Shown piece after piece: positions 9,076-19,143 of a stretch of DNA of 64,000 bases (position 1 is its first letter; each line of letters starts with the position of its first letter). Source of the stretch: Leishmania martiniquensis (Eukaryota > Euglenozoa > Kinetoplastea > Trypanosomatida > Trypanosomatidae); the NCBI RefSeq assembly GCF_017916325.1, contig NC_090171.1, positions 2,097,501-2,161,500 of the forward strand. Direction: 5' to 3'. The position numbers and the translations under genes were made by a program. Under the pieces are notes generated by a model. It was not told the origin of the DNA, did no database searches, and saw only the letters and a list, made by a program, of their open reading frames with translations.

Positions 9076-11670
9076 TTTTCTGTGCGCTGTCTGCTGCTCC
9101 CTAAAGATCGTTCACGCCCTTTGTTCTACACCTTGGAAGCTTCTCGGGTGATTCCCATCAGAGAAAACGGCCATAAAATTAAGGTCGCACCGACACTCCA
9201 ACCACACACACACACACACACAGAAAGAGCTTATACATACACACACACACACTGAGACGGACGAAAATCAAAAAAAAACGCGGCGATGGGGCAGGGGTGG
9301 TGATAGTGGGAGGAGTGCTCTAACAAAGATGCGTGCAGACGTTGACGTGCGTGATGCGGCTTTCGCTTTACTTCCTTAGTGAAACATTCCTCACTCTCCA
9401 AACAACAAAAAAAGAAAGTCAGCCAAAAAAGAGGGGCGTGCGAAGAGCGCAACGAAAGATGAGCAACTCACACGCGGCACAACGGCAACCACATACGAAA
9501 CCGGAGAAAAAAAGAAGAGGAGGCCAGTCAGGTACACGAGAAGGAGGGAGGGAGGAAGGGGCGAGTGCCGCCGAAAAACCTGTGTGCTGACCGCACTGCG
9601 GGTCCATGAAATCACACAACAAAATCTGTTTCGTCGGTGAAACCGCTCGTCCACCCCCAGCTCCGCCGACGTGATCACCAAAGACAGGGGGGGGCACGAA
9701 GGGCCTCAAGGGGCAAAGGACGAGATGCCCGATCGCAACTTCGGCTGTCGCAAGCGTGGAAACGCGGTTTGAGAGGACGAAACGAAGACCACGAGGTATA
9801 CGGGGTTCCGTCTGCGTGCGCTGCCGTTCGTGCGGTGAATCTTCTCTTGTGCAGCTGGAGTCGACACTGCGGAGCCGGGGGTGGGGTAGAGGTGGGGAGC
9901 GACGGCCCTTTCTCTCCGTGCGTGGGCCGCGGTACTGATGATGTCAAGGCTGTTGATTTACTTTTTCTTTACAATGCAGTGGGCGACATAGCGGTGTCGA
10001 AACGACGACGACGACGTCGGCACGCACACACACACACACACAAAAGGGTGCGGAGAGATACCCAGCGAGCACTCTACTATGCAAAAAAAAAGAAGAGTTG
10101 AGAGGAGAGAACGGAGGACGCAGGGGTAGAGTGCAAGGAAGCAGGGTGGGTAATGGAAGGAGCGCCACGCATGCATCAAGCACAGGCGCTGATTTCTCGT
10201 GCACAATTTCACCACTGAGATGGTCGTGGCGCCACCAACAGCAGCCATGGCGGAGCTGCGACGTGCTTGTGTTTACAGCTTCGTCTTTCGTGCGCACTAA
10301 CAACATTCGCGCCGCCGCGCACGACTGCGTGGATTGCCAACACTCGCTCGCTTCTTTCCCGCTGCTGTCGCGGTTGCATCTCCTTCCTTGTACAAAGAGG
10401 AGCGCCTTCGGACACCACGAGACATACAAAAGAAAAACAGCTCAACACACGTAAGCATTCAATACGGCAAAAAGTCAGTTATAACAGGGGAAGCGTAAGT
10501 AATGAGCACACCGCACACACGCGGTAACGAGGACTTTTCTTGTTTCACACACACACACACACACTTTCACTCTCCCTCTCTCCACATCCGCATTGCACCC
10601 TTCACGCCTCTGCCACAGAGCCGCCCATGGCCGCTGTTCCCCCGCGACACGGGCGAGCTGTCGTCGGCGAAAAAAAAGAAGCAACCTGGCCCGTGAATCA
10701 GGCCATGCGCCTTGCAGGCGCAGGTGGGTGGGGGGCGGGGCCCTTGATCCGTGCGAGCTGTGTACAGCACCCTTGCTCGAGGGCGGAAGCGGTGGCCTCC
10801 GCGGTGTGGAGCACAGGGAGGAAGTCGGTCACCTTCAGGCCAGGGTTCTCTGAGGCCCAGTACCCTGCCTGCATGCAACACCCCCTCCGGGTCGCCTCGA
10901 CCCGCGGGAGTCGACACTATCGTGCGGATGCTCATCACATCGGCGTCTCGAGTGGTCGGTGGTGTGCTTCGGGGTGTTCTCGTGTCCCTGGCACCTGTGC
11001 CGCACCGGGCCCCACCCCCGGTCGGATGTAGCAGATGCCGCACCTTTCGCGCACAAGCACATTAGGGGCCGACGAGTGCGCATCTCTTCACGCCACTGCC
11101 CCCCTCTCCCTTTCGCTCCTCCGCCCTCTCGATGCGCCGCTTGGATGCGATACACCACGCCAGCGGCGCTGGACAGGGGGTGCCGCACACCGCATGCATG
11201 TCTTGCACCAATGGGCTCGCTGAGGGCATCGCTTGATGGGGAAAAAACAAACAAACAAACGAAGCAAATAACCGCTGCGGCAGGCGCACTACAACCGAGC
11301 CGGGGCGGTGGAGGAGGGGCCAAGTATGTGCGTGTGCGTGTGTGTGCCGTTGAAGGTGCACGACAGCGCAACGGTGCTTGCAGAGACCAACGCATAAGGG
11401 CAGGCAAAGAAAACTCAAGCGAAAGATGGGCGCTGGGAAAAGGGAGGGAGGGAGGGGGGAGCGACTGCTCAGCTTTCGGCTCCGGAACGGGGCAGACGAA
11501 TCGCTGATCATCTGCTAGTGCACCCGAACTGCGCATCGATCACTTCACTCGAGTGCACCGCCGGAGCACCACGATGCAGTCGAGACTCAGATATACCAAA
11601 ACGTGGCATCAGCCGATGCCCCCTTCCCCCTTCTCCAATCCCACGCGCTCTAGTGAACCAAACACGCTCG
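9076..11670. other. Spacer between NDH2 and PTP1
   Basis: About 2.6 kb. It holds (CA)n tracts at about 9204-9252, 10024-10042 and 10548-10565, polypyrimidine tracts on the minus strand, and copy A of the 718-bp repeat (10576-11293). No coding frame here has recognisable content. Confidence 0.6.
10576..11293. repeat. 718-bp interspersed repeat, copy A
   Basis: Matches 55319-56036 over its whole length without a gap (constant offset 44743). I found a single difference: C at 10921 against T at 55664. The match starts at CTCTCTCCACAT and ends at GCACTACA; the flanks then differ completely and I see no target-site duplication. In plus orientation the end carries an A-rich stretch with repeated CAAA units near 11240-11260. 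It lies in a spacer, so would be in a 3' UTR of the upstream gene. A SIDER-like retroposon is plausible but not shown. Confidence 0.85.
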
Positions 11671-13239
11671 CTACACTTTCGTTTCGGGCTCTGCTGGTGT
11701 GTGAGCTGCGTGGGAACCCGCAGATGCTTGTCCAAGCGAAGTCAGATGTGTGGCTTCCCCAGGCTTGGAAGGCAGCACCCCCTCCGTTGCAGCTGCTCCC
11801 GCTGCGGCAGACGTAGAGATACGCTCAGGGCTCGCATCGTGCAGCACCTGATGAGCTTTCTGGCGGCTCATCTCCTTCGACACCTCCTCCACGGCCAGGG
11901 CGGAATACATGCGGTCTTCGGTGAGGTCGCTAATGTACGTGACATCACGACCAAAGATGCGACTGCCAGCCCAGTTGACAATGACGTAGAGCTTGCTGCG
12001 GATGGAGCCGAGGATCGTCAGGTAGGCGCTCTTCCACACCCACAGTGCCGCGTAACCAATGAGGTCGAACTTGAACTTCTCGCCCAGCGAGACAATAGCG
12101 GAGCTGTTGCCGATGGTAGCCATGCTGCCCAGGCTTCGGTACACAAATGGCTTACTCATCTGCTTTCCTTTCAGTAGATTGTTCATTTCCTTGCCGATGT
12201 AGCGACCCTGACGTGAGGCGACAGCGGCCAGCGTCGGAAGCGGTCTCTCGTTGCTGGCTGCGCAGTCGCCGGCGGCAAACACATTTGGGATCGGCTTGCC
12301 GTCGCGTAGAACGCGCAAGTAGTCGTCAATGGAGATGCGTCCGCGATTCGTTTTGTCGCACTTCAGCGCCTTGGTGACCGGGCTCGAGCCAACGCCGGTG
12401 CTCCACACCACCAACCCTGCCGGCATCACCTCGCCTGACTTGGTGAACACCTCCTGGTCTGTGACACCCACTACGGCTGTCTTGCAGATCTTGACACCCA
12501 GCTGGTTCAGCCGGAGTTGGCCGTATCGCCGAAGTGCAGTATCGAACGAGCCGAGGACCTCACCCGCTTCCAGAACGGTTACTTTACAGTAGGGCAGCAG
12601 CGCGGTGTTGATCTTCTTGACGTCTTCCCGGAAGAAGTCGGCGAGGTTGGCGGCGAATTCGATACCAGTCGGCCCGCCACCCACGACCACCGTGTGTAAC
12701 AACCTCTGTGCCTCCTCGGACGAGGTGGTTGGAAGATCGGCGGTCATGATGTTCTGCACAAGTCGCTTGCGGATGCCGCGGGCCTCATTTACCTCACGCA
12801 GGAAGAACGCCTTCTCCTCCACGCCCGGGATGTTGAATGTGGTGGGGCGGGCACCGTGAGCCATGATGAGATAGTCGTAGGGGACGCTGAAGGTTTTCAC
12901 TGGCACATTCTCCGAGCCGCCAACAACGCCGACGCCGACGCACTTCACCAGCTTCTTGTCAAAATCCACGTCGTAGATGACGCTACGGAGGAATCGGTGG
13001 GGTAGCTTTGCAAGGGCAGGCTGAATGTTGGTGATGGGCTCACACACCGAGCGGAACTCAAGCGTGCCGGTCGTCGTCTGTGGCAGCAGCGGGGTGAAGA
13101 CCATGTGGTTTCGCGTTGAGATGACCTGGATGTTGCACAGGCTTGGGTCGATGTGGTAAGCGGCGTAGCAACCAGCCCATCCGGTACCTAGCACCACCAC
13201 GTCCGGCTTCGACAGCCGCAGCACCGTGCGGCGCAGCAT
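11671..13239 (-). CDS. NDH2: Type II NADH dehydrogenase (NDH2), mitochondrial
   Basis: A 522-aa rotenone-insensitive NADH:ubiquinone oxidoreductase. It passes electrons from NADH to ubiquinone without proton pumping at the inner mitochondrial membrane. The FAD-binding motif VVVLGTGWAG lies at residues 14-23, right after a short basic presequence (MLRRTVLRLSK), which is why the start is put at 13239; the frame is open further but upstream codons give a non-conserved string and the most distal start would be GTG. The NADH-binding motif VVVGGGPTG is at 184-192, AAGDCA follows later, and the family C-terminal membrane-binding region (WKSAYLTILGS, then FGRD) is present. About 85 residues after FGRD form an unusual Ala/Ser/Thr-rich tail. 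Confidence 0.93.
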   Translation of the reverse strand: MLRRTVLRLSKPDVVVLGTGWAGCYAAYHIDPSLCNIQVISTRNHMVFTPLLPQTTTGTLEFRSVCEPITNIQPALAKLPHRFLRSVIYDVDFDKKLVKCVGVGVVGGSENVPVKTFSVPYDYLIMAHGARPTTFNIPGVEEKAFFLREVNEARGIRKRLVQNIMTADLPTTSSEEAQRLLHTVVVGGGPTGIEFAANLADFFREDVKKINTALLPYCKVTVLEAGEVLGSFDTALRRYGQLRLNQLGVKICKTAVVGVTDQEVFTKSGEVMPAGLVVWSTGVGSSPVTKALKCDKTNRGRISIDDYLRVLRDGKPIPNVFAAGDCAASNERPLPTLAAVASRQGRYIGKEMNNLLKGKQMSKPFVYRSLGSMATIGNSSAIVSLGEKFKFDLIGYAALWVWKSAYLTILGSIRSKLYVIVNWAGSRIFGRDVTYISDLTEDRMYSALAVEEVSKEMSRQKAHQVLHDASPERISTSAAAGAAATEGVLPSKPGEATHLTSLGQASAGSHAAHTPAEPETKV

Positions 13240-14968
13240 GACTGGAGCTTGGAGGAGCGCGAATCGGGTATAGAGAGCGGTGCGACACGGAGATGGCCGG
13301 GAGTTTGGGCCCTTGCCAAAAAGGAGGACACCTATTATCTGCCTAATAGCGAGAAAAAAAAAGCAAAGGGCGTGCACCAAATGAGGACAGCACGCGCGGT
13401 GACACAGACGCGGCGGCACCGACGATGTCGAAAAGGATACGCGAGGGCGTCAGGGGAGAGAGTAGTACGCGTGTACAATGGAGGAGTTAACTCGAGGGTA
13501 TGTGTGTGTGTGCGTGTGTGAGGGGTGGGGCGCTGCGTGCTCGCCAAGAAGTCAAACGGGGCTGGCAAGCAGTACTTCGTCTGCGTATACGAGGAGCGCA
13601 GGGAAGATAATATCGGATGAGGGGGGCTTGAGGGCTAGAAGGTGCCAAGCCAAGAACAAAAAAAAACGGTGCGTCTCGGGGGTGAGCAATAAGAAAAAGC
13701 CACGTCGAAGGAATAGGGTGGAGAGAGGGAGGGGCGGCACGAGGTCGAAACCGCTGCCCTGAGGAGCGTGTGTTTCCTATCCACGTGCGTGTATGGCTGC
13801 CCTTCCGTGAGTGAGTGGCTGCGTGTGTGCCTGTGGAGAGCCAGCGCGGGTGCAGTGGGAGGCAACGGAGCGGAAAAACAGAGAGTCTTATGCGGCCTTG
13901 TTCAGTTCCCTACCTGCTGCGTGTGCGCGTATTTGTGCGTTGGTAGACAGGCAGAGAGGGCCGAGAGAGAAGAAAAAAAAACACCAAAGGCGAGTTTATG
14001 TGTGAACAGGGGTTAGATGCAGAAGACAAAGGTAATAGTACGAACAACAACAAAAGAAGGAGACGTGCGCGGCAGGAGCGGGGGGGGGGTAATGAAGGTG
14101 GTGATCTACGTCAATGGGCACCGATCAAAGAGCACCGGCAATAGCAAAGAACAACAACAAACGCAGCCCTGCGACGCGTCTGCTTGTCAGTAGCGCATAA
14201 ACCACTCTTGTCAAGTTGGGGAGGCGCACTAGACGTTGCTGCACTCAACTTTGGAAAGTTTCGCTTTTTTCCTTTTCCGTTTGCTCTTCTGGCGTTTTCG
14301 GAGTGGAAAGGGGAGAGAGGGGGGCGTGTGGGAGAAAGAGGGGATGGAGGAGGAGCGTCGATGAAGGCCCCAGAGCTGTTGAGCGGGTCGTGGTGAGGGC
14401 GAGGATGTGGAAGAGAAAGGAAGAAGCCGACGGCGATGACGAGAAGTGGAAGCAGCAGCCCAAAGGAGAGGGAGGAGGGGGCGCAGGAGGGAAGGACACA
14501 CAGCACGGGGAAGTGGGGGCCTTTCGACTGCCGGGGCCTCAGTCGCTCAGAGACGCGCACATCTGTACCGAGAAGGTATTCACAAGTCGCCCCTGCACCG
14601 CAGATGATGACGGAAAAAGGGATGTGAAGCGTTGCCTCCCTCCTTCCCCCCAGTGAGTGACGCGGTGCCACAGCGAACGCGCTGTCGCTTTCGCGGCGCG
14701 TGGGAGGAGCTGCATCGCCTTGGAGTGCTCTTGTGCACCATTTCCTTTGCTGCCTGTGCAGGTGATCTTAAGAGAGGAGGGAGGGAGCGCGAGGATCAGC
14801 AGTTAGGCGCTCCGTCTTGTGTTTGTGCATACTGGGCCGCTATCCACGCGCTGATGCGCGACTTCTGTCACGCCAGTGACCGGTGCGCACACGCTCCGCT
14901 GTCTTTGACCCTGCATTTGTAGCACGCAAAGCATACATGTTTCTCTTTGCCCTTTCAACTCCGCACTA
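13240..14968. other. Spacer between PRPP synthetase and NDH2
   Basis: About 1.7 kb with purine-rich runs on the plus strand (polypyrimidine on the minus), a short (GT)n near 13500-13520 and a G9 run near 14081-14090. No gene or RNA recognised. Confidence 0.55.
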
Positions 14969-16048
14969 TTACTCGTTAACACGCGCCCACTCGTCCTCCT
15001 CTACGAGGGACTCGAGTGGCTGCAGGTCATCTTCGTGCTTCGGCATGAAGTGCTCCGGCTGCCCCACCGTCTCGAGGCTCTCCTCCGAGTGCATGCGGTA
15101 TATGGCATCAGCCAGAAGCTTTGCGATGGATATGACCTTAATCTTCTTGCACTTTTGGGTGGACTCCTCCTGTGGAATGCTGTCGGTCACCACCACCTCG
15201 ACCAGGGCAGCGCACTGCGTGAGGCGCTCACACGCAGGGTCGGTGAAGATGCCGTGTGTCGCGTAGGCGTGCACCTCTTTCGCACCGTACTCCTTCAGCA
15301 CCTCCGCCGCCTTGCACAGCGTGCCCGCGGTGTCGATCATGTCATCCACGATAATGCACACGCATCCGTCGACTTCGCCAACCAGCTGCATCGACTCGAC
15401 CTGATTGGCCACAACGCGGCGCTTCAGAATGGTAACGATGCGGCTGGCGCCGATGCGGTCGCCCATGCGGCGGGCCCGGTTCACCGCGCCGGCGTCCGGC
15501 GCCACAACCACCAAGTTGCTCGGATTGAATTTCTTCTGTTTGACGTACTCGGCGAACTCGGAGCTGGGACTGAGGTCTGCCACCGGGCATCCGTGGAAGA
15601 AGCCCTGGATCTGACCGCAGTGCAGGTCCATTGTCACGACGCCGTTGACCCCCATCTCTGTCACCATCCGCGCCACAGCGGAGGCGCTGATCGGCACGCG
15701 ACCTGTATGCTTGCGGTCCTGGCGAGCGTACCCATAATGCGGAATCACGGCAATGACGCGGCGCGCCGACGACAACTTTAGGGTATGAATGATGAGCAGC
15801 AGCTCCATCACTGCCTGATTCACGTTCGTGCCGGTACTGTTGCCGCATGTTGGTTGAATAACGAAGATGTCATCACCTCGAATCGACTCCAGGATCTTCA
15901 CAATCGTCTCGCCGTTAGCGAAGCTGCCCACTCGGCTGGCGGTGACGGGGATGTTGAGGTAGCGGCACACGTCCTCAGCGAGCTTTGGGTTTGCGTTGCC
16001 GTGTACTACGCGGAGAGAGCCGTTGCGGCTGTTGCACGACTCCATCAT
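14969..16048 (-). CDS. Ribose-phosphate pyrophosphokinase (PRPP synthetase)
   Basis: A 359-aa PRPP synthetase, which transfers pyrophosphate from ATP to ribose 5-phosphate and feeds purine salvage, pyrimidine and NAD synthesis. Purine salvage matters because trypanosomatids cannot make purines (established knowledge). Visible motifs are FANGETIVKI (43-52), the ATP-site stretch YGYARQDRK (105-113), the metal/ATP segment TMDLHCGQIQGFF (139-151) and the PRPP loop VDDMIDTAGT (234-243). The start is the first of two adjacent Met codons directly before the conserved domain; the open frame upstream is low complexity. A 35-residue acidic C-terminal tail (HEDDLQPLES) goes beyond the usual 315-320 residues. 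Trypanosomatids hold several paralogues, some with glycosomal signals; no clear PTS1 ends this one (it ends RVNE). Confidence 0.95.
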   Translation of the reverse strand: MMESCNSRNGSLRVVHGNANPKLAEDVCRYLNIPVTASRVGSFANGETIVKILESIRGDDIFVIQPTCGNSTGTNVNQAVMELLLIIHTLKLSSARRVIAVIPHYGYARQDRKHTGRVPISASAVARMVTEMGVNGVVTMDLHCGQIQGFFHGCPVADLSPSSEFAEYVKQKKFNPSNLVVVAPDAGAVNRARRMGDRIGASRIVTILKRRVVANQVESMQLVGEVDGCVCIIVDDMIDTAGTLCKAAEVLKEYGAKEVHAYATHGIFTDPACERLTQCAALVEVVVTDSIPQEESTQKCKKIKVISIAKLLADAIYRMHSEESLETVGQPEHFMPKHEDDLQPLESLVEEDEWARVNE

Positions 16049-16950
16049 GAGCGGAGGAGAGCAGAAAAGCGCAGCAGGAAAAGTGCGGTTAGTAAGCCGA
16101 GGAGGGGGAGGGGGCTGTCGTGAACTGTGAGACAGTGGGGTCTTTCGCACAGAAACAAACGCGGTAACGAGTAAACAAACAACCAAGAGAGATGAGGCTC
16201 TTTCCTAAGGTGTGTTGTGTCCTTTCCCCTGGCCTCGCCTGCACTTCGTATTTTGATCAGGTTCTCCCTAGCTTTGGCTTGCCGAATGGGCGGAAGTGTG
16301 AAGCGGTAGCTTGCGTGCTGGTTGTGTGGGTGTGCTCAAGCGCCACGTTTGCTAAATCTGCTGGTCAAGCAGCTCGCGTTTACACGGTAAGCGAAGAGGG
16401 CTCCACCTCGGGAGAGACACAGGGAGAGATGAAGAGAAAGAATAAGGGGTGGTGCGTGCGAATGGGAGGCACCCACACGGAAAGAAGTGCACTGGGAAAG
16501 GGAGCGTGAACGCGCGAGGGGATAGGGCCACGACCGAGCCTACCGCGTCTCTTCCTTCCGCACAAAGCCGCACACAGATGCTGCATTGGCGCAGTCCTGC
16601 CCTCTAGCTGTGCCACAACACGGATGTACGCACAGGTGCTATGCTTGCTTAGAGATTGAGAGCAGAGAAGTGGCAGAGGTGGAGCTTGCAGTGCGTTGCA
16701 CGCTGCGCTGTCGCGTGTAGGCGCGATTTGGTCGCTATCGGTTGATGAGCCAAAGCTGTGAGATGCAGCTGCGCAGTAGTCTGGGACGATGGTGGCAGGT
16801 GAGTCGCACAAGTGGTGGGTGACGACACGATATGACGGCGACATACCACACGCACGCATGCATGTAGGTCACCATAGACGCAATGCAGAAAGCGACGTCA
16901 CGACGTGCGAGTGCGAGTGTGTGCGTGTGTGTGGTGACTCACGATTCTCA
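16049..16950. other. Spacer between BCS1 and PRPP synthetase
   Basis: About 0.9 kb. A pyrimidine tract on the minus strand lies just upstream of the PRPP synthetase ATG, but no AG falls between it and the start; the nearest upstream acceptor candidates are CAG triplets around 16110-16125. A short (GT)n is near 16916-16932. Nothing else recognised. Confidence 0.5.
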
Positions 16951-18747
16951 CTAACTTTCCTCTCGAAGGCCCGACTTGAGGGACGTGTAGACAGCGTCGA
17001 GCAACGTTTGCTGGTACTGGGCCGGCGTGTGGGCAACGGGGCTGTTGCTCCCGTGAGTGCTAAGGCTCCCACGGGGCCTCTTTAGGCCCTCCACTGCCGA
17101 GCACGCGCACGCTCGCAGCGCCTGTTGGAAGGACACATCCATCTCCCGCACCTGCTCTTCATGCAGAGGCTCGAACTTGACCTGGCGATCGATACGGCCT
17201 GGCCGAAGCAACAAGTTGGCAAACGGAATGCGGCTTGCGTCATTTGTGGTGATCAAGAGAAGCCGCCCCTCGCTGCTGGCAACGCCGTCCAATGCGTTCA
17301 ATAAGGCGCTGAGAGACAAGGAAGAGCGAGGGCCGCCACCAATGTCCGTCGAGTAAGGCGACACAAGGGATGCCGGAGGTGTTTCGGCTGTTGCTGCCAC
17401 GGCGCCGTTGCTCGCGTCGGGGGAGCCGGCGCACCCTCCAAGCCCCGGTGGCGTCTTCAGAACGTTTTCGAGATCTTCGATGAGGAGAATCGACCGGCGC
17501 GGAAGGCTACTGGTGAGCGAAAGTAGCGCGTCGTCATCCATGCTGTCGCTTCGAAGGGAAAGGATGTGCACTGGTAGCCCCAGCTCCCCGGCGAGCGCCA
17601 TGACGAAGCTTGTTTTGCCCGTGCCAGGCGGTCCTTCCAGTAGGTACCCACGACGCCACGGGATGCCAAGCGCTGCGTACGTGTCTTTCAGCTGTAAAAA
17701 AAGCCTCGCCTCTTCGACAACGGCTTTGGTGTCCGCAGGGAGGTACAGCGTGGACATCGGCCGGCGGATGCGTTCAGAGAGGAGATGCCACCGTGGGCCG
17801 TAGCCCTCGCTGAGGTAGATGTGCACCGTGTTGCACACATTCGCCCTCCACGACTCCTGCACATGTGCCATGAACTGCTGCACGACTGCCCGGCGGCGCG
17901 TGAAGAAGGTCAGGATGAGCTTGTCGTTCTCGCGATCAACGCGATTGGCCGCTGCGGACTTCTGCTTCGATGGGTCCTCCGCACGCGTCACGTACACCCA
18001 TGTCGACCCAAAGCGAAGCAGGTGGCTCCCGTAGCCCGGCACCAGCATGACACGCGCGTCGGCATCCGTGCTTGCTACGGCGCCGTCTGACAGCGGCGAG
18101 GGCATATCTCCTCGCGCCATCTTCTGCTCGTCCTGCACCGTGACCGGCTTCAAGCCCAGATTTCGGATACGCTGCCCGCGCGGCTGACGGCCCATCCAAT
18201 CCATAATCATCGCGAACTCGTGCGAGGATGAGCGTACCTCTAACGTCGTGACGACACTACTTTTGATCACGTGCCACATGGCTGACTTCTGCGCCGAGAA
18301 GAGGTCCCACAGGGCTGACATGAGAAAGATAGCAACCGCCAGCACCATTGCTTGGTTGCTCCCAAACGCACTGCTGCGAACACCAGCCATCCCCCCTCCG
18401 CCATCGTGGCGCTCACGGTCCCATGACCTGTCCGTAGAAGGGCCGCTGCGCTGCTGACGTGCACGCCTCCTTTCCCGGCCGCACCGCTGCGGTGCGCCGC
18501 GGCTGCTTGACGGCGGTGATGCGGAGGCTGGCGAAGCGCTCACGTCGTCGCCATCAGTGCGACGGTAAAGGAGAGCCAAAAGCCCTGCGGGTGACGTGAA
18601 AAGATCAGACGGACTTGGCATGCCAAAGTGCCTCCTTGGAATGCGCAGCGGATGCTGCGCAGAGCACGCACTGCTACGTGCGAAGAAGCTCAGCGGTGAC
18701 ACGGACGCGCCGACGCACAGCGTGACCACGGGCCTGTGCCGCTGCAT
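16951..18747 (-). CDS. BCS1: BCS1-type mitochondrial AAA ATPase
   Basis: A 598-aa AAA protein of the BCS1 family, an inner-membrane machine that inserts the folded Rieske iron-sulfur protein into cytochrome bc1 (complex III). One membrane segment is at about residues 132-150 (AMVLAVAIFLMSALWDLF), followed by the basic import-type helix and the BCS1 N-domain (about 160-330). Walker A is GPPGTGKT at 372-379 and Walker B ILLIED at 420-425; a sensor-like ITTND with the downstream RPGRID second-region-of-homology motif follows. Yeast and human BCS1 have the membrane segment within the first 50 or so residues, so about 110 extra N-terminal residues, rich in Arg, Ser and Pro, precede it here. Met43 is an alternative start. 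A polypyrimidine tract and AG at 18793-18794 support the longer one. Confidence 0.9.
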   Translation of the reverse strand: MQRHRPVVTLCVGASVSPLSFFARSSACSAQHPLRIPRRHFGMPSPSDLFTSPAGLLALLYRRTDGDDVSASPASASPPSSSRGAPQRCGRERRRARQQRSGPSTDRSWDRERHDGGGGMAGVRSSAFGSNQAMVLAVAIFLMSALWDLFSAQKSAMWHVIKSSVVTTLEVRSSSHEFAMIMDWMGRQPRGQRIRNLGLKPVTVQDEQKMARGDMPSPLSDGAVASTDADARVMLVPGYGSHLLRFGSTWVYVTRAEDPSKQKSAAANRVDRENDKLILTFFTRRRAVVQQFMAHVQESWRANVCNTVHIYLSEGYGPRWHLLSERIRRPMSTLYLPADTKAVVEEARLFLQLKDTYAALGIPWRRGYLLEGPPGTGKTSFVMALAGELGLPVHILSLRSDSMDDDALLSLTSSLPRRSILLIEDLENVLKTPPGLGGCAGSPDASNGAVAATAETPPASLVSPYSTDIGGGPRSSLSLSALLNALDGVASSEGRLLLITTNDASRIPFANLLLRPGRIDRQVKFEPLHEEQVREMDVSFQQALRACACSAVEGLKRPRGSLSTHGSNSPVAHTPAQYQQTLLDAVYTSLKSGLREES

Positions 18748-19143
18748 GCGCCTCTTCGCTCACGTATGCGTGAGGCTCTTGGCGTGCTACTGCTCGCCGA
18801 GTAGGGGCAGCAAAAAAAAGGAGCAGAGGAAGAGGAGGAGAGGTGAACGAAGGCGAGGGAGGAGAGGGAGTCGTCGTCGTGATCTTGTGGATGGTGGATT
18901 CGCGGTTCACGGTGCGAGAAGTGCTTCGTGGCGGTACGTCGTATCAACAGCAGCAGCCGCCGGCCGCGAACTCATCATATGGTCGAGTTCCTTTGCACAG
19001 GAACGCAAAAAAAAGAGGAGGGCACCTTCCAATCTAGCCACAACGATACACAGCCTCCGCGCAAAGGGTGGTGCCGTCCCTGGCGACTGCCACGCCATAA
19101 GCAAGCTCTGTTTAGGTCCTCCTCTTCCCACTCCTACGGCGCC
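18748..19143. other. Spacer between selenophosphate synthetase and BCS1
   Basis: About 400 bases: the BCS1 splice signals at 18790-18870 and the 3' UTR of the selenophosphate synthetase gene. No other feature seen. Confidence 0.55.
18790..18870 (-). promoter_or_regulatory. Polypyrimidine tract and splice acceptor for BCS1
   Basis: Minus-strand C/T run including T8 ends at an AG at 18794-18793, with another AG at 18791-18790. Either gives a 5' UTR of about 42-45 nt and leaves the ATG at 18747 as first start codon. Confidence 0.65.

Noticed and set aside
9204..9252. (CA)n tract resembling a CRISPR-like or satellite unit
   Set aside because: Ordinary dinucleotide microsatellite, common in the spacers here.
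10576..11293. 158-codon minus and 163-codon plus frames in the 718-bp repeat, also found in the second copy
   Set aside because: Shared only because the DNA is nearly identical; no protein motif such as a reverse transcriptase or endonuclease is present.
15035..15781. 248-codon plus-strand frame antisense to PRPP synthetase
   Set aside because: Shadow frame of a strongly conserved gene on the other strand.
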